A stretch of 57,098 bases of DNA from positions 1 through 57,098 of the forward strand of contig CAZVUN010000003.1 in assembly GCA_964629975.1 (NCBI GenBank), given 5' to 3'. This stretch comes from G020354085 sp964629975. Lineage in GTDB: Bacteria; Pseudomonadota; Gammaproteobacteria; Acidiferrobacterales; Sulfurifustaceae. Made by a program: the position numbers and the translations under genes. The notes beneath the pieces were generated by a model. The model made no database searches. It had not been told where the DNA came from and worked only from the letters and a program-made list of their open reading frames with translations. Shown here one piece after another: positions 42,152 to 50,594 of this stretch (its first letter is position 1; each line of letters begins with the position of its first letter).

Positions 42152-43267
42152 ATGGTATTCAGCGATCTGCTCAAGTTGATGAAGCACAAGAAGGCCTCCG
42201 ACCTGTTCATCACGGCCGGGGTGCCGCCCTGCATCAAGGTCGACGGCAAGATCATGCCGGTGACCAAACAGCCGCTCACGCCCGAGCAGTCGCGCGCGTT
42301 CGCCTACGGCATCATGAACGAGGAGCAGCGCCGCCACTTCGAGGCCGACAACGAGTGCAATTTCGCTATCGCGCCGCAGGACATCGGGCGCTTTCGCGTC
42401 AACGTGTTCATGCAGCAGCAGCGCGTCGGCCTGGTGCTGCGCACCATCAACACCGAGATCCCGCGCTTCGACGACCTGCACCTGCCCAAGGTGCTCGCCG
42501 ATCTGGCGCTCACCAAGCGCGGGCTCATCCTGTTCGTGGGTGGTACCGGTTCCGGCAAGTCCACTTCGCTCGCGGCCATGCTCGGCTACCGCAACGAGTA
42601 CAGCCACGGCCACATCATCACCATCGAAGACCCGATTGAATTCGTCCACGATCACAAGAACTGCATCATCACGCAGCGCGAGGTCGGCGTGGACACCGAG
42701 TCCTACGACGTGGCGCTCAAGAACGCCATGCGCCAGGCGCCGGACGTGATCCTGATCGGGGAAATCCGCGCCCGCGAGACCATGGACCTCGCCGTGCAGT
42801 TCGCCGAGACCGGCCACCTGTGCCTGTCGACGCTGCACGCCAACAACGCCAACCAGGCGCTCGACCGCATCATCAACTTCTTCCCGGACGACAAGCGCCA
42901 GCAGCTGCTGATGGACCTGTCGCTTAACCTCAAGGCCATCATCTCGCAGCGCCTGATCCCGATGAAGACCGGCAAGGGCCGGGTGCCGGCGGTGGAGGTG
43001 ATGATCAACTCCCCGCTCATCGCCGACCTCATCATGGAAGGCAACATCCCCGGCATCAAGGAGATCATGGCCAAGTCGACCGAGGCGGGCATGCAGACCT
43101 TCGATCAGTCGCTGTTCAGTCTGTACGAGGCGGATCTCATTTCCTACGACGAGGCCCTGCGCAACGCCGACTCGGTCAACGACGTGCGCCTGCGCATCAA
43201 GCTCGAAGGCAAGGACTCGAAGAACCGCGAGCTCGGCGAGTCGATGCGCAACGTCACCTTCAAGTAG
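42152..43267 (+). CDS. pilU: type IV pilus retraction ATPase accessory PilU
   Basis: 371 residues. Starts VFSDLLKLMKHKKASDLFIT after the ATG. Walker A GGTGSGKST near residue 131, IITIEDPIEFVHDHKNCIIT, DVILIGEIRARETM and TLHANNANQALDRIINFFP. The length and context next to pilT identify it as the canonical PilU, which hydrolyses ATP with PilT to strengthen retraction. A second paralogue lies at 17212. Confidence 0.95.
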   Translation: MVFSDLLKLMKHKKASDLFITAGVPPCIKVDGKIMPVTKQPLTPEQSRAFAYGIMNEEQRRHFEADNECNFAIAPQDIGRFRVNVFMQQQRVGLVLRTINTEIPRFDDLHLPKVLADLALTKRGLILFVGGTGSGKSTSLAAMLGYRNEYSHGHIITIEDPIEFVHDHKNCIITQREVGVDTESYDVALKNAMRQAPDVILIGEIRARETMDLAVQFAETGHLCLSTLHANNANQALDRIINFFPDDKRQQLLMDLSLNLKAIISQRLIPMKTGKGRVPAVEVMINSPLIADLIMEGNIPGIKEIMAKSTEAGMQTFDQSLFSLYEADLISYDEALRNADSVNDVRLRIKLEGKDSKNRELGESMRNVTFK

Positions 43268-43329
43268 TCGAACGCCACACGCGCCCGGCACCGCCGGTCG
43301 TCGTGGGCACAAACCTGCGGAGGCAGCAG

Positions 43330-43728
43330 ATGGAAAACAATGTGTTGGTGCGCACGGCCGGACCGATCCTGGCGCTGGCGGTGCTGGTCGCGCTCGGCGG
43401 TTGCAGCCTGTTCACCTCGACCACCGACGGCATCGCCGCCGGCTTTGGTTCGACCACGGATGCCAGCGGCAGCACCACGCCCGACAGCAAGAGCGCGCGC
43501 GGCGTGCAGGCCGAGGCGTTCGTGCGCGAGCGCTTCGAGGCGATCCGCTTCGAGGCCGCGCGCGGCGGGGGCGAGAACATCGATGCGCTCGCCATGCTGC
43601 TCGGGGAGTCCGACCGCGCGCAATTCGGGCGCTGGATGAAGCAGAACTACGCGGGCCTGTTCCGGGATCTGGAACAGCCGGTCGAGTTGCTGGTTCGCAT
43701 CGAGGCGCGCCGCGCGCGCAGCGGCTAG
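43330..43728 (+). CDS. DUF3015-like lipoprotein
   Basis: 132 residues. The N-terminus LALAVLVALGGCS has a lipobox (LGGC) with the lipidated Cys at residue 25. The mature part has a Ser/Thr-rich linker, then FVRERFEAIRFEAARGGGENIDALAMLLG, the DUF3015 pattern. GGAGG lies 6-10 bases upstream. Probably periplasmic; role unknown. It may be cotranscribed with pilU, 62 bases upstream. Confidence 0.8.
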   Translation: MENNVLVRTAGPILALAVLVALGGCSLFTSTTDGIAAGFGSTTDASGSTTPDSKSARGVQAEAFVRERFEAIRFEAARGGGENIDALAMLLGESDRAQFGRWMKQNYAGLFRDLEQPVELLVRIEARRARSG

Positions 43729-43749
43729 CGGCACATTGGCCGTTCCGGG

Positions 43750-43790
43750 TGAAACGCCAAGGGCCCCCGCGCGGGGCCCTTGGCGTTTCA
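43750..43790. terminator. perfect 18-bp stem between convergent genes
   Basis: TGAAACGCCAAGGGCCCC and its exact reverse complement enclose CGCGC. The right arm contains the stop codon of pyrC' (43788-43790). There is no T-run on either side, but the stem is very stable and could stop transcripts from both directions. Confidence 0.75.
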
Positions 43791-45068
43791 GCTGCGCTCG
43801 AACACCACCCGCCCGCCCACCAGGGTGTGGCTGACGCGGCCGCGGAACTGCCAGTGCAGGAACGGCGAGTTGCGCCCGCGCGAGACGAAGCTCGTCTCCT
43901 CCAGGGTCCATTGCGCCTGCGGGTCGAAGATGCACACGTCGGCGGTCGCGCCGACCGCGAGCGCACCCGCGTCGATGCCGAGGATCGTGGCCGGCCGGTG
44001 CGTGAGCAGAGCGATGGCCTCGCTCAGGCTGAGCAGCTGCTCGTCGACCAGGCGCAGGGTGAGCGGCAGCAGCGTTTCCAGCCCCGAGATCCCCGGTGCC
44101 GCTTCGGCAAAGGGCGCGAGCTTGGCGTCCGGTTCGTGCGGCTGGTGGTCCGAGCAGATGGCATCGATCACCCCGCGCTTGAGCGCGGCGCGCAGGGCGT
44201 CGCGGTCGCGGCGCGCGCGCAGCGGCGGCAACACATGGCACTGCGTGTCGAACTGGCCGATGTCGTGCTCGGTGAGATGCAGATGGTGCGCGGTGACATC
44301 GGCGCTCACCGGCAGGCCGCGGCCGCGCGCCTCCTCGATCATCATGACGGCGCGCGCGCTCGACAGACCGCAGAAGTGCGCCCGGCAGCCGGCCTGTTCG
44401 ATGAGCGCGAGATCGCGCGCCACGCCGACGGTCTCGGCCGCCTCGGGAATGCCGGGCAGCCCGAGGCGCGTGCCGACCTCGCCCTCGTGCACGCAACCGG
44501 TGCCGGCGAGCCACGGGTCCTGGGAATGCAGAAACACCGTGAGGTCGAAGCTCGCCGCGTATTCCATGGCGCGCCGCATGACGAGCGTGTCGGTGACCGG
44601 CGCGAGCGCGTTGGTGACCCCGACGCAACCGGCCTCGTCGAGCGCTTCCATGTCGGCGAGCTGTTTGCCCTCGAGGTTGCGCGTCAGCGCCCCGAGCGGA
44701 TGAATGAAGGCGAGCCCGAAGCGCCATGCACGCGACTGGATCATCTGCGCCATCGCCGGCGTGTCGATCACCGGATGGGTATCGGGCGGGCAGGCGAGCG
44801 TGGTGATGCCGGCGGCGACCGCGGCGCGCGTCTCGGATTCGATCGTGGCCTTGTACTCGAGGCCCGGCTCGCGCAGGCGTGCGCGCAGGTCGACCAGCCC
44901 CGGGCACACGATCTTGCCGCGCGCATCGAGCACACGCTGCGCGGCGAAACCGCTTGGCGCCTGGCCCACGCCCACCACGAAGCCCTGCGCGTCGATGAAC
45001 AGGTCCTGCTCGGCATCGACGTTGCTGGCCGGGTCGATGAGGCGGCCGCCCCGGATGTGCAGGCTCAT
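43788..45068 (-). CDS. pyrC: dihydroorotase-like subunit PyrC' (probably non-catalytic)
   Basis: 426 residues. Amidohydrolase fold of the type I dihydroorotase group (VCPGLVDLRARLREPG, VIDTPAMAQMIQSR, VTAHHLHLTEHD, AICSDHQPHEPDAKL). The metal-binding HxH of active enzymes (D-x-H-x-H-L-R-E-P-G) is here D60-L-R62-A-R64-L-R-E-P-G, with both histidines replaced by arginine. This matches PyrC' of Pseudomonas, an inactive homologue that forms a complex with aspartate transcarbamoylase. A working dihydroorotase must be elsewhere. The ATG overlaps the second 19-codon ORF by four bases. Confidence 0.9.
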   Translation of the reverse strand: MSLHIRGGRLIDPASNVDAEQDLFIDAQGFVVGVGQAPSGFAAQRVLDARGKIVCPGLVDLRARLREPGLEYKATIESETRAAVAAGITTLACPPDTHPVIDTPAMAQMIQSRAWRFGLAFIHPLGALTRNLEGKQLADMEALDEAGCVGVTNALAPVTDTLVMRRAMEYAASFDLTVFLHSQDPWLAGTGCVHEGEVGTRLGLPGIPEAAETVGVARDLALIEQAGCRAHFCGLSSARAVMMIEEARGRGLPVSADVTAHHLHLTEHDIGQFDTQCHVLPPLRARRDRDALRAALKRGVIDAICSDHQPHEPDAKLAPFAEAAPGISGLETLLPLTLRLVDEQLLSLSEAIALLTHRPATILGIDAGALAVGATADVCIFDPQAQWTLEETSFVSRGRNSPFLHWQFRGRVSHTLVGGRVVFERS

Positions 45069-45124
45069 CCGCGGACCTCCCGCGCTCCCGCGCGGTCCTG
45101 GATTCGTACGTCCCTGTCCATCAT
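45065..45124 (-). CDS. second 19-codon ORF of the tandem pair
   Basis: Encodes MMDRDVRIQDRAGAREVRG. Its ATG overlaps the stop of the previous mini-ORF and its TGA overlaps the pyrC' ATG, each by four bases (ATGA). GGGAGG inside it is well placed as ribosome-binding site of pyrC'. Whether the peptide itself matters is unknown. Confidence 0.5.
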   Translation of the reverse strand: MMDRDVRIQDRAGAREVRG

Positions 45125-45176
45125 CCGCGGACCTCCCGCGCTCCCGCGCGGTCCTGGATTCGTACGTCCCTGTACA
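45065..45176. repeat. 56-bp tandem duplication between pyrB and pyrC'
   Basis: Bases 45065-45120 and 45121-45176 are identical except one base (C versus A at 45118/45174), which changes codon 3 of the mini-ORF from GAC to TAC. The period is 60 minus 4, exactly one mini-ORF with one ATGA overlap. Confidence 0.95.
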
Positions 45177-45180
45177 TCAT
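45121..45180 (-). CDS. first 19-codon ORF of the tandem pair
   Basis: Encodes MMYRDVRIQDRAGAREVRG. Its first ATG (45180-45178) overlaps the pyrB stop (45179-45177) by ATGA. Its own stop overlaps the ATG of the second mini-ORF. The internal GGGAGG can serve the next start. Confidence 0.5.
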   Translation of the reverse strand: MMYRDVRIQDRAGAREVRG

Positions 45181-46309
45181 GCGCGCTTGCCCTCGGCTGC
45201 GGGTGCGCCGCCCAGGATCCGGGCCATGACCGCCATGCGCACGGCAATGCCGTTGGTGANNNNNNNNNNNNNNNNNNNNNNNNNNNNNNNNNNNNNNNNN
45301 NNNNNNNNNNNNNNNNNNNNNNNNNNNNNNNNNNNNNNNNNNNNNNNNNNNNNNNNNNNGCGCCGCCCAGGATCCGGGCCATGACCGCCATGCGCACGGC
45401 AATGCCGTTGGTGACCTGCGGCAGGATCACCGAGCGCGCGCCATCGGCCACGCTCGAGTCGATCTCGAGCCCGCGATTCATCGGCCCCGGGTGCATGACG
45501 ATGGCGTCGGGCTTGGCCGCGGCAAGCTTGGCCTCGGTGAGGCCGAAAAGATTGAAATACTCCTGCTCGCTCGGGATGAGTGCGCCGCGCATGCGTTCGC
45601 GCTGCAGGCGCAGCATCACCACCACGTCCACGCCTTCGAGTCCCGCGGCCATGTCGCTGAAGGGGCGCACGCCGAGTGATTCGACCGCGGTCGGCAGCAG
45701 TGTCTTCGGCGCCACCACGCGCACGTCCGGGGTACCGAGGATGCGCAGCGCATGGATCAGCGAGCGCGCCACGCGCGAGTGCAGGATGTCCCCGACGATG
45801 GCGACGCTCAGTTTGTCGAAGCCGCCCTTCATCTGGCGGATGGTGAAGCAGTCGAGCAGCGCCTGGGTCGGGTGCGCGTGCGCACCGTCACCGGCGTTGA
45901 TGAGGTGTACGTGCGCCGGCAGATAGCGCGCGATCAGGTAGGCGGCGCCGCTCAGGTGGTGGCGCACCACGAACAGGTCGGTGTGCATCGCCTCGAGATT
46001 GCGGATCGTGTCGAGCACGGTCTCGCCCTTGGTGGTGCTGGAGGTCGACACCGCGATGTTGATCACGTCCGCCGACAGACGCTTGGCGGCGATCTCGAAG
46101 GTGGTGCGGGTGCGGGTGCTGGACTCGAAGAACAGATTGACGACGGTCTTGCCGCGCAGCAGCGGGACCTTTTTGATCTCGCGCTCGCGGAAGCTGATGA
46201 ACGACTCGGCGGTATCGAGGATGTCGGTGAGCGTCTGGCGGGACAGTCCTTCAATGGTCAACAGGTGCCGCAACCGGCCCTGACCATCGAACTGAATGTC
46301 ACCCGTCAA
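45177..46309 (-). CDS. pyrB: aspartate carbamoyltransferase catalytic subunit PyrB
   Basis: After collapsing the gap, 325 residues in one frame, ending ARILGGAPAAEGKRA. It joins carbamoyl phosphate and aspartate. Carbamoyl-phosphate-binding FFESSTRTRTTFE, then DTIRNLEAMHTDLFVVRHH, GAHAHPTQALLD, and HPGPMNRGLEID are complete. The Pseudomonas-type enzyme needs the PyrC' partner, encoded downstream. The N-terminus has the extension of about 20 residues seen in that class. It overlaps pyrR by four bases. Confidence 0.95.
45205..45414. other. scaffold gap flanked by a 55-base duplicate (assembly artefact)
   Basis: Bases 45260-45359 are N. The 55 bases before (45205-45259) and after (45360-45414) are identical. 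Removing one copy and the N run restores the pyrB frame. Confidence 0.95.
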
Positions 46310-46809
46310 GCGTTGACCTCCTGGACCTTGAGCTCGAGTCTGTCGGGGCCGGTGAGTTTAACATGCTGGCGGCGGTCGAGCTTGAGGTGCGCGCCCACCA
46401 CCTGCGCCTCGATGGGCAGCTCCCGTCCGTCGCGTTCGATCAGCACGGCGAGTGTGACCGAGGCCGGGCGCCCGTAGTCGAAGATCTCGTTGAGGGCGGC
46501 GCGGATGGTGCGCCCGGTGTGCAGCACGTCGTCGACCAGGATGATGTGCCGATCATCGATGTCGACCGGCAGGTTCGAGGCGCGCACCTGCGGGTTCATG
46601 CCGATGCGCGTGAAGTCGTCGCGGTAAAACGAGATATCGAGCGTGCCGAGCGGCTCTTGCAGGCCGAGGAGCTGGTGCAGGCGCTGCGCGATCCAGGCGC
46701 CGCCGGTGTGAATGCCGACCATCAGTGGACGACGCGCGAGCTGCGGGCGCAGCGCCTCGGCCATGCGCGCGAGCGCCGCTTCCACGTCAAGGGCCGGTGC
46801 GGTGGTCAT
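46306..46809 (-). CDS. pyrR: bifunctional PyrR (attenuation regulator / uracil phosphoribosyltransferase)
   Basis: 167 residues from ATG 46809; a second in-frame ATG at 46830 would overlap ruvX more. The PRPP motif HIILVDDVLHTGRTIRAALNEI is complete, followed by FDYGRPASVTLAVLIERDGRELPIEA. In Pseudomonas a similar PyrR lies just before pyrB and represses it. It overlaps ruvX by 23 bases and pyrB by four. I see no typical PyrR-binding attenuator inside the operon. Confidence 0.93.
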   Translation of the reverse strand: MTTAPALDVEAALARMAEALRPQLARRPLMVGIHTGGAWIAQRLHQLLGLQEPLGTLDISFYRDDFTRIGMNPQVRASNLPVDIDDRHIILVDDVLHTGRTIRAALNEIFDYGRPASVTLAVLIERDGRELPIEAQVVGAHLKLDRRQHVKLTGPDRLELKVQEVNA

Positions 46810-47245
46810 CGAGTTCGCTGGCCTGATCATTCAGGAATGCCTGCAAGATGGTCTGCGCGGCGAGCTTGTCGAGTCGGCGCTTGTGGCGCGTGCCGGGAAT
46901 CCCGGCATCGTACAGCACGCGCCTGGCGTCGCGCGTGGACAGGCGCTCGTCGACCCAATGCACCGGCAGATTGTAGCGGGCGGCGAGCTGCTCTCCAAAC
47001 TGGCGCGCGGCGCGCGTCATGATGTTCGCCGTTCCGTCCATGTTGAGCGGCAGGCCCACGACCAGTGCGGCTGGGCGCCAGTCGGCGATGAGGCGCGCGA
47101 TCTGGGCCCAGTCAGGACCGGCCTTGCCGACGTGGATGGTAGTGAGCGGCTCGGCCAGGCGCGAATGGGTGCCGCCAACCGCGACCCCGATGAGCTTCGC
47201 GCCGTAGTCGAAGCCGAGGAGCGTAACCGTCCGGTCCGGGGTCAT
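46787..47245 (-). CDS. ruvX: Holliday-junction resolvase-like RuvX (YqgF)
   Basis: 152 residues. RNase H-like fold: LLGFDYGAKLIGVAVG with the catalytic Asp, VVGLPLNMDGT, VHWVDERLSTRDA and a C-terminal KLAAQTILQAFL. RuvX processes 16S rRNA ends or Holliday junctions. Its place between yqgE and pyrR is conserved. Confidence 0.94.
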   Translation of the reverse strand: MTPDRTVTLLGFDYGAKLIGVAVGGTHSRLAEPLTTIHVGKAGPDWAQIARLIADWRPAALVVGLPLNMDGTANIMTRAARQFGEQLAARYNLPVHWVDERLSTRDARRVLYDAGIPGTRHKRRLDKLAAQTILQAFLNDQASELDDHRTGP

Positions 47246-47309
47246 GGCCGTGCTGCCGCCGCACGGGCGCGTGGCGTGGATATCGCCGCCGCGCGCCGCG
47301 CCCGCAGGC

Positions 47310-47873
47310 CTACGCGTGCCCGGCTTCGCCGGACAGGCTGGTCAGCGTCGCCCCGGCGAGCTGCATGGCGGCCTCCCAGCGCAGCTCGGCCGCGGTGTTG
47401 AACAGGATCTCGTGATTGGCCGGTGTGTTGAGCCAGGAGTTCTCGGCGATCTCGCGCTCGAGCTGACCCGGCGCCCAGCCGGCATAGCCGAGCGCCACGA
47501 GGTAGCGGTCGGGACCGCGGTTGGCGGCGATCGCCTCGAGGATGTCGCGCGAGGTCGACACGCCGAGGACGTCTGTCACCGCCAGCGTCGAGCCCCAGTG
47601 GCCGAGCGGTTCGTGCAGCACGAATCCGCGATTGTTCTGCACCGGCCCGCCGAAGTAGACCGGTGCGGAACCGTGCCCGCCCGCCGCCGTTTCAATGCCG
47701 ATCTGCTCGAAGATCTCGCCGAGCCGCAGGTCGGTCGGCCGGTTGATCACGATGCCCATGGCCCCTTCGGCGCCGTGTTCGCAGATGTACGTCACGGTGC
47801 GCGTGAAGTTCGGATCGGCGAGCGTCGGCATCGCGATCAGCAGTTGGTTGGTGAGCAGGTTGGCGCCCTTCAT
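47310..47873 (-). CDS. yqgE: YqgE/AlgH family protein
   Basis: 187 residues. LTNQLLIAMPTLADPNFTRTVTYICEH and GAMGIVINRPTDLRLGEI, YFGGPVQNNRGFVLHE and LGYAGWAPGQLEREIAENSW are characteristic of YqgE (AlgH). Function not known, though linked to alginate regulation in Pseudomonas. It lies between tonB and ruvX. Confidence 0.93.
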   Translation of the reverse strand: MKGANLLTNQLLIAMPTLADPNFTRTVTYICEHGAEGAMGIVINRPTDLRLGEIFEQIGIETAAGGHGSAPVYFGGPVQNNRGFVLHEPLGHWGSTLAVTDVLGVSTSRDILEAIAANRGPDRYLVALGYAGWAPGQLEREIAENSWLNTPANHEILFNTAAELRWEAAMQLAGATLTSLSGEAGHA

Positions 47874-47927
47874 GGCGCTAGTATCCGGCAGGGACCCACC
47901 CCCGACAAGCCTGCCCGAGCGCAGCCG

Positions 47928-48848
47928 TCAGTTTTCGCTCGACAGCGTCTCGTTGAACTTCCAGGTGCGGGTGATGTTGAGTTCGTCGGTTTCGGCGCGG
48001 ATGTCGGGCGGAAACGGAGTAAACGGTGCAGCCAGCTCGACGATGCGCATCGCGGCGTCATCGAGCAGCTTGTAGCCGGAGGTGCGCCGCACCGCCATGG
48101 CGGCGAGGGTACCGTCGGCGCGGATGGTGACATCGAGCACCAGGCTGCCCTGCAGGCGCCGGCGCTTGGCCTCCTCCGGGTAGTTGAGATTGCCGATGCG
48201 CTCGACCTTGGCGCGCCAGGCATCCATGTAGGCGGCGTACTTGTATTCCTGCGTGCGTGCATTGAGGTACTTCTTGCGCGGACGATTCTGGAACTCCTGC
48301 CAGGTGCGGCTGATCTCGGCGTTGAGCCGCGCGCGCTCCTCGCGCAGCTCGGGGCGTTCCACCAGGCCCGGCACCGGTGGCTGGGTCTGCAGCGGCTGGT
48401 CGCGCGGCTTGGGCTCCGGCAGGCTCACCTGCACATCGGACCGGAGCGTGAACAGGTCGGCGATCTCGCGCGCCGACGACTGGCGCGGCTGCGGCAGCGG
48501 GCGGCTGGCAGGAATGTCGCGATTGTGTTCGGCGATATCGCGTACCGGCAGCGGGCTGCGGGCGATGTCGGCGCGCTCGCCCTCGCCGCCGCCGTCCTGA
48601 TGCGCTTGTGCGAGGAATTCCGCCTTGTCGGGGGCCTTGTCGCTGCGCGTCTGCACGAGTGTGATCTCGAGCGTCGGCAGCCCCTGCAGGTCACGCAGCT
48701 TCGGCAGCGAGAAGCCGATCCCGAGGATCACCAGGATATGCACGAGCGTCGAGCCGAACAGGCTCACGCGCATGCGCTCGGCCGGCGGCAGCGCCTGCAG
48801 ACTCGCACCGAGCCCGGAGAGTGCCATCACCACGTTGCCGCCTTTCAT
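47928..48848 (-). CDS. tonB: energy transducer TonB
   Basis: 306 residues. An N-terminal membrane helix (LFGSTLVHILVILGIGF) with the SxxxH signature, a linker of about 150 residues, and a C-terminal TonB domain YPEEAKRRRLQGSLVLDVTIRADGTLAAMAVRRTSGY followed by LDDAAMRIVELAAPFTPFPPDI. It transmits proton motive force to outer-membrane receptors. ExbB and ExbD are not in the window, like the orphan tonB3 next to yqgE in Pseudomonas, which affects twitching motility. Confidence 0.9.
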   Translation of the reverse strand: MKGGNVVMALSGLGASLQALPPAERMRVSLFGSTLVHILVILGIGFSLPKLRDLQGLPTLEITLVQTRSDKAPDKAEFLAQAHQDGGGEGERADIARSPLPVRDIAEHNRDIPASRPLPQPRQSSAREIADLFTLRSDVQVSLPEPKPRDQPLQTQPPVPGLVERPELREERARLNAEISRTWQEFQNRPRKKYLNARTQEYKYAAYMDAWRAKVERIGNLNYPEEAKRRRLQGSLVLDVTIRADGTLAAMAVRRTSGYKLLDDAAMRIVELAAPFTPFPPDIRAETDELNITRTWKFNETLSSEN

Positions 48849-48880
48849 GGGTGCCGCGCAGTATAACGCACGCGCCGCCC

Positions 48881-50200
48881 TCAGCCCGCGGCCGCCAGCG
48901 GCTCCGTGCGCACCGCCCGGAACTCATGCGCGGCGGCAAGGCTCGCCAGCCGGCCGATCACGCCGTAGGCATAGAAGCGGTTGGGCGCGGCGGTGAGCAG
49001 CGAGCGTGGTCCCGGCGGAGTGCACGGACCGGCGAAGGCGAGCGGTTGAAAGTGCATGCCGGGGGCGTTCAAGTTCTCGTCCGGCCCGCGCTCGGTGTGC
49101 ACGCGGTAGAAGCCACCGACCACGAAGCGATCGATCATGTACACCACGGGTTCGGCCACCGCCTCGTTGGCGCCCCAGGTCTCGAAGGTGTAGACGCCCT
49201 CCTGGACGAGTACGTCGTTGACCGCGACACCTTCCTTGGTGCGGGCCATGCGGGTGCGCTGCTTGCGATTGAGCCCGCGCACGTCGTCGGCGCTCTTCGC
49301 GGTCATGATGGCCATGCCGTAGGTGCCGGCATCGGCCTTGACGATGACGAAGGGGTCCTGGGTGATGCCGTAGGCGCGATACTTCGCGCGTATCTCGCGC
49401 AGCACCTCATCGACGTTGGTTGCCAGGCACTCCTCGCCGGTGCCGGCTTGAAAGTCGATCTTCCCGCAGCGGCGGAAGATCGGGTCGATGAGCCACGGAT
49501 CGATGTCGATCAGCTGTGCGAATTCGGCGGCGATGCGCCGGTAGTGGGCGAAATGACTTGATTTCAGGCGCCGCCACCAGCCGAGCTCGAGCGGCGGAAT
49601 GATCGGCTGCGTCAGGCCCCGGAGGATGTCCGGCACCCCGCCGGACAGGTCATTGTTGAGCAGGATCGAGCACGGCTCGAACTCCTCGACGCTGATACGG
49701 GTGCCCTCGCGCTGAATCGGCTCGAGCGTCAGGCTTCGGCCCGACGGCAGCGCCACGGTGCGCGGCTCGGTCAGATCCGGCAGCAGCGAGCCGATGCGCA
49801 CGGTGAGCCCGGCCATGGTGAGGATCTCGGCCAGGGCCGCGAGGCTCTCGAGATAGAACAGGTTGCGGGTGTGGCTCTCCGGGATGACCAGCAGCCCGCG
49901 CGCGTTCGGGCAGACGTGCTCGATCGCCGACTGTACCGCGTGCACGCACAGCGGCTGGAACGCCGGATTGAGGTTGTTGAAGCCGGCCGGAAACAGATTG
50001 GTGTCGACCGGTGCGAGCTTGAAGCCGGCGTTGCGCAGGTCCACGGAGCTGTAGAATGGCGCCGGCGTCTCCTGCCAGCGCGCACGGAACCACTGCTCGA
50101 TGGCCGTCTGGCGCTCGAGCAAGTGGGCCTCCAGTTCCTGCAAGGGGCCGGTGAGGGCCGTCGTCAGATGGGGGACCGCGGGGTGTGTCTCATTGCCCAT
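48881..50200 (-). CDS. gshA: glutamate-cysteine ligase, Acidithiobacillus-type
   Basis: 439 residues. It makes gamma-glutamylcysteine, the first step of glutathione synthesis. Landmarks are FYSSVDLRNAGFKLAPVDTNLFPAGFNNL, VIPESHTRNLFYLESL, SILLNNDLSGG, DPFVIVKADAGTYGMAIM and NEAVAEPVVYMIDRFVVGGFYRVH. This is the compact non-classical GshA found in Acidithiobacillus, Nitrosomonas and related bacteria (TIGR02049). It lies where Pseudomonas has gshB, between the pil-chp operon and tonB. gshB is not in the window. Confidence 0.93.
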   Translation of the reverse strand: MGNETHPAVPHLTTALTGPLQELEAHLLERQTAIEQWFRARWQETPAPFYSSVDLRNAGFKLAPVDTNLFPAGFNNLNPAFQPLCVHAVQSAIEHVCPNARGLLVIPESHTRNLFYLESLAALAEILTMAGLTVRIGSLLPDLTEPRTVALPSGRSLTLEPIQREGTRISVEEFEPCSILLNNDLSGGVPDILRGLTQPIIPPLELGWWRRLKSSHFAHYRRIAAEFAQLIDIDPWLIDPIFRRCGKIDFQAGTGEECLATNVDEVLREIRAKYRAYGITQDPFVIVKADAGTYGMAIMTAKSADDVRGLNRKQRTRMARTKEGVAVNDVLVQEGVYTFETWGANEAVAEPVVYMIDRFVVGGFYRVHTERGPDENLNAPGMHFQPLAFAGPCTPPGPRSLLTAAPNRFYAYGVIGRLASLAAAHEFRAVRTEPLAAAG

Positions 50201-50594
50201 ACAAGTTCCCTGCTGTGGTCAGTTACCGATACCCATGGGCAACTTCGCCGGTTGGCTTCATCGCTGCCCAGCCCACTGGGGCCCGCCCTGGCATGCTTCG
50301 TGCAGCTTTGAGCCTGCCCGACCTTCGATCCACCGGCACTGCCGGGATGCGTGCCGCGATTGATAGGCCCCCACCTGATCACGGTGGTTGGACTATATTC
50401 CAAAGGGCACGCGCCCTGGGTGGGCCGGAATCCGTGGCGGCGTGCTGGCATTTGTGCTAGTAAATCATTATTGTAGAAAAAAGTCTGAAGAAATCACATA
50501 AATCACCGGGAGCCGGCCGGTTACTTGCCGCGCGTCGGGGGTGCGGCGGATGCAATCGCTTTCTCTGAACAGTCTTGGCATCGGGTGTGAGCGC
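50201..50594. other. divergent control region of gshA and the pil-chp operon
   Basis: 394 bases, AT-richer near 50455-50515. It contains the inverted repeat TTGGA-N6-TCCAA at 50388-50403, overlapping a -10-like TATATT, and next to it CCACC...GGTGG at 50371-50387. No gene, FNR box or REP element was found. Confidence 0.5.
50388..50403. promoter_or_regulatory. inverted repeat overlapping a possible promoter of pilG
   Basis: TTGGACTATATTCCAA is a perfect 5-base dyad with a 6-base spacer. TATATT inside could be a -10 element. Regulator unknown. Confidence 0.4.
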
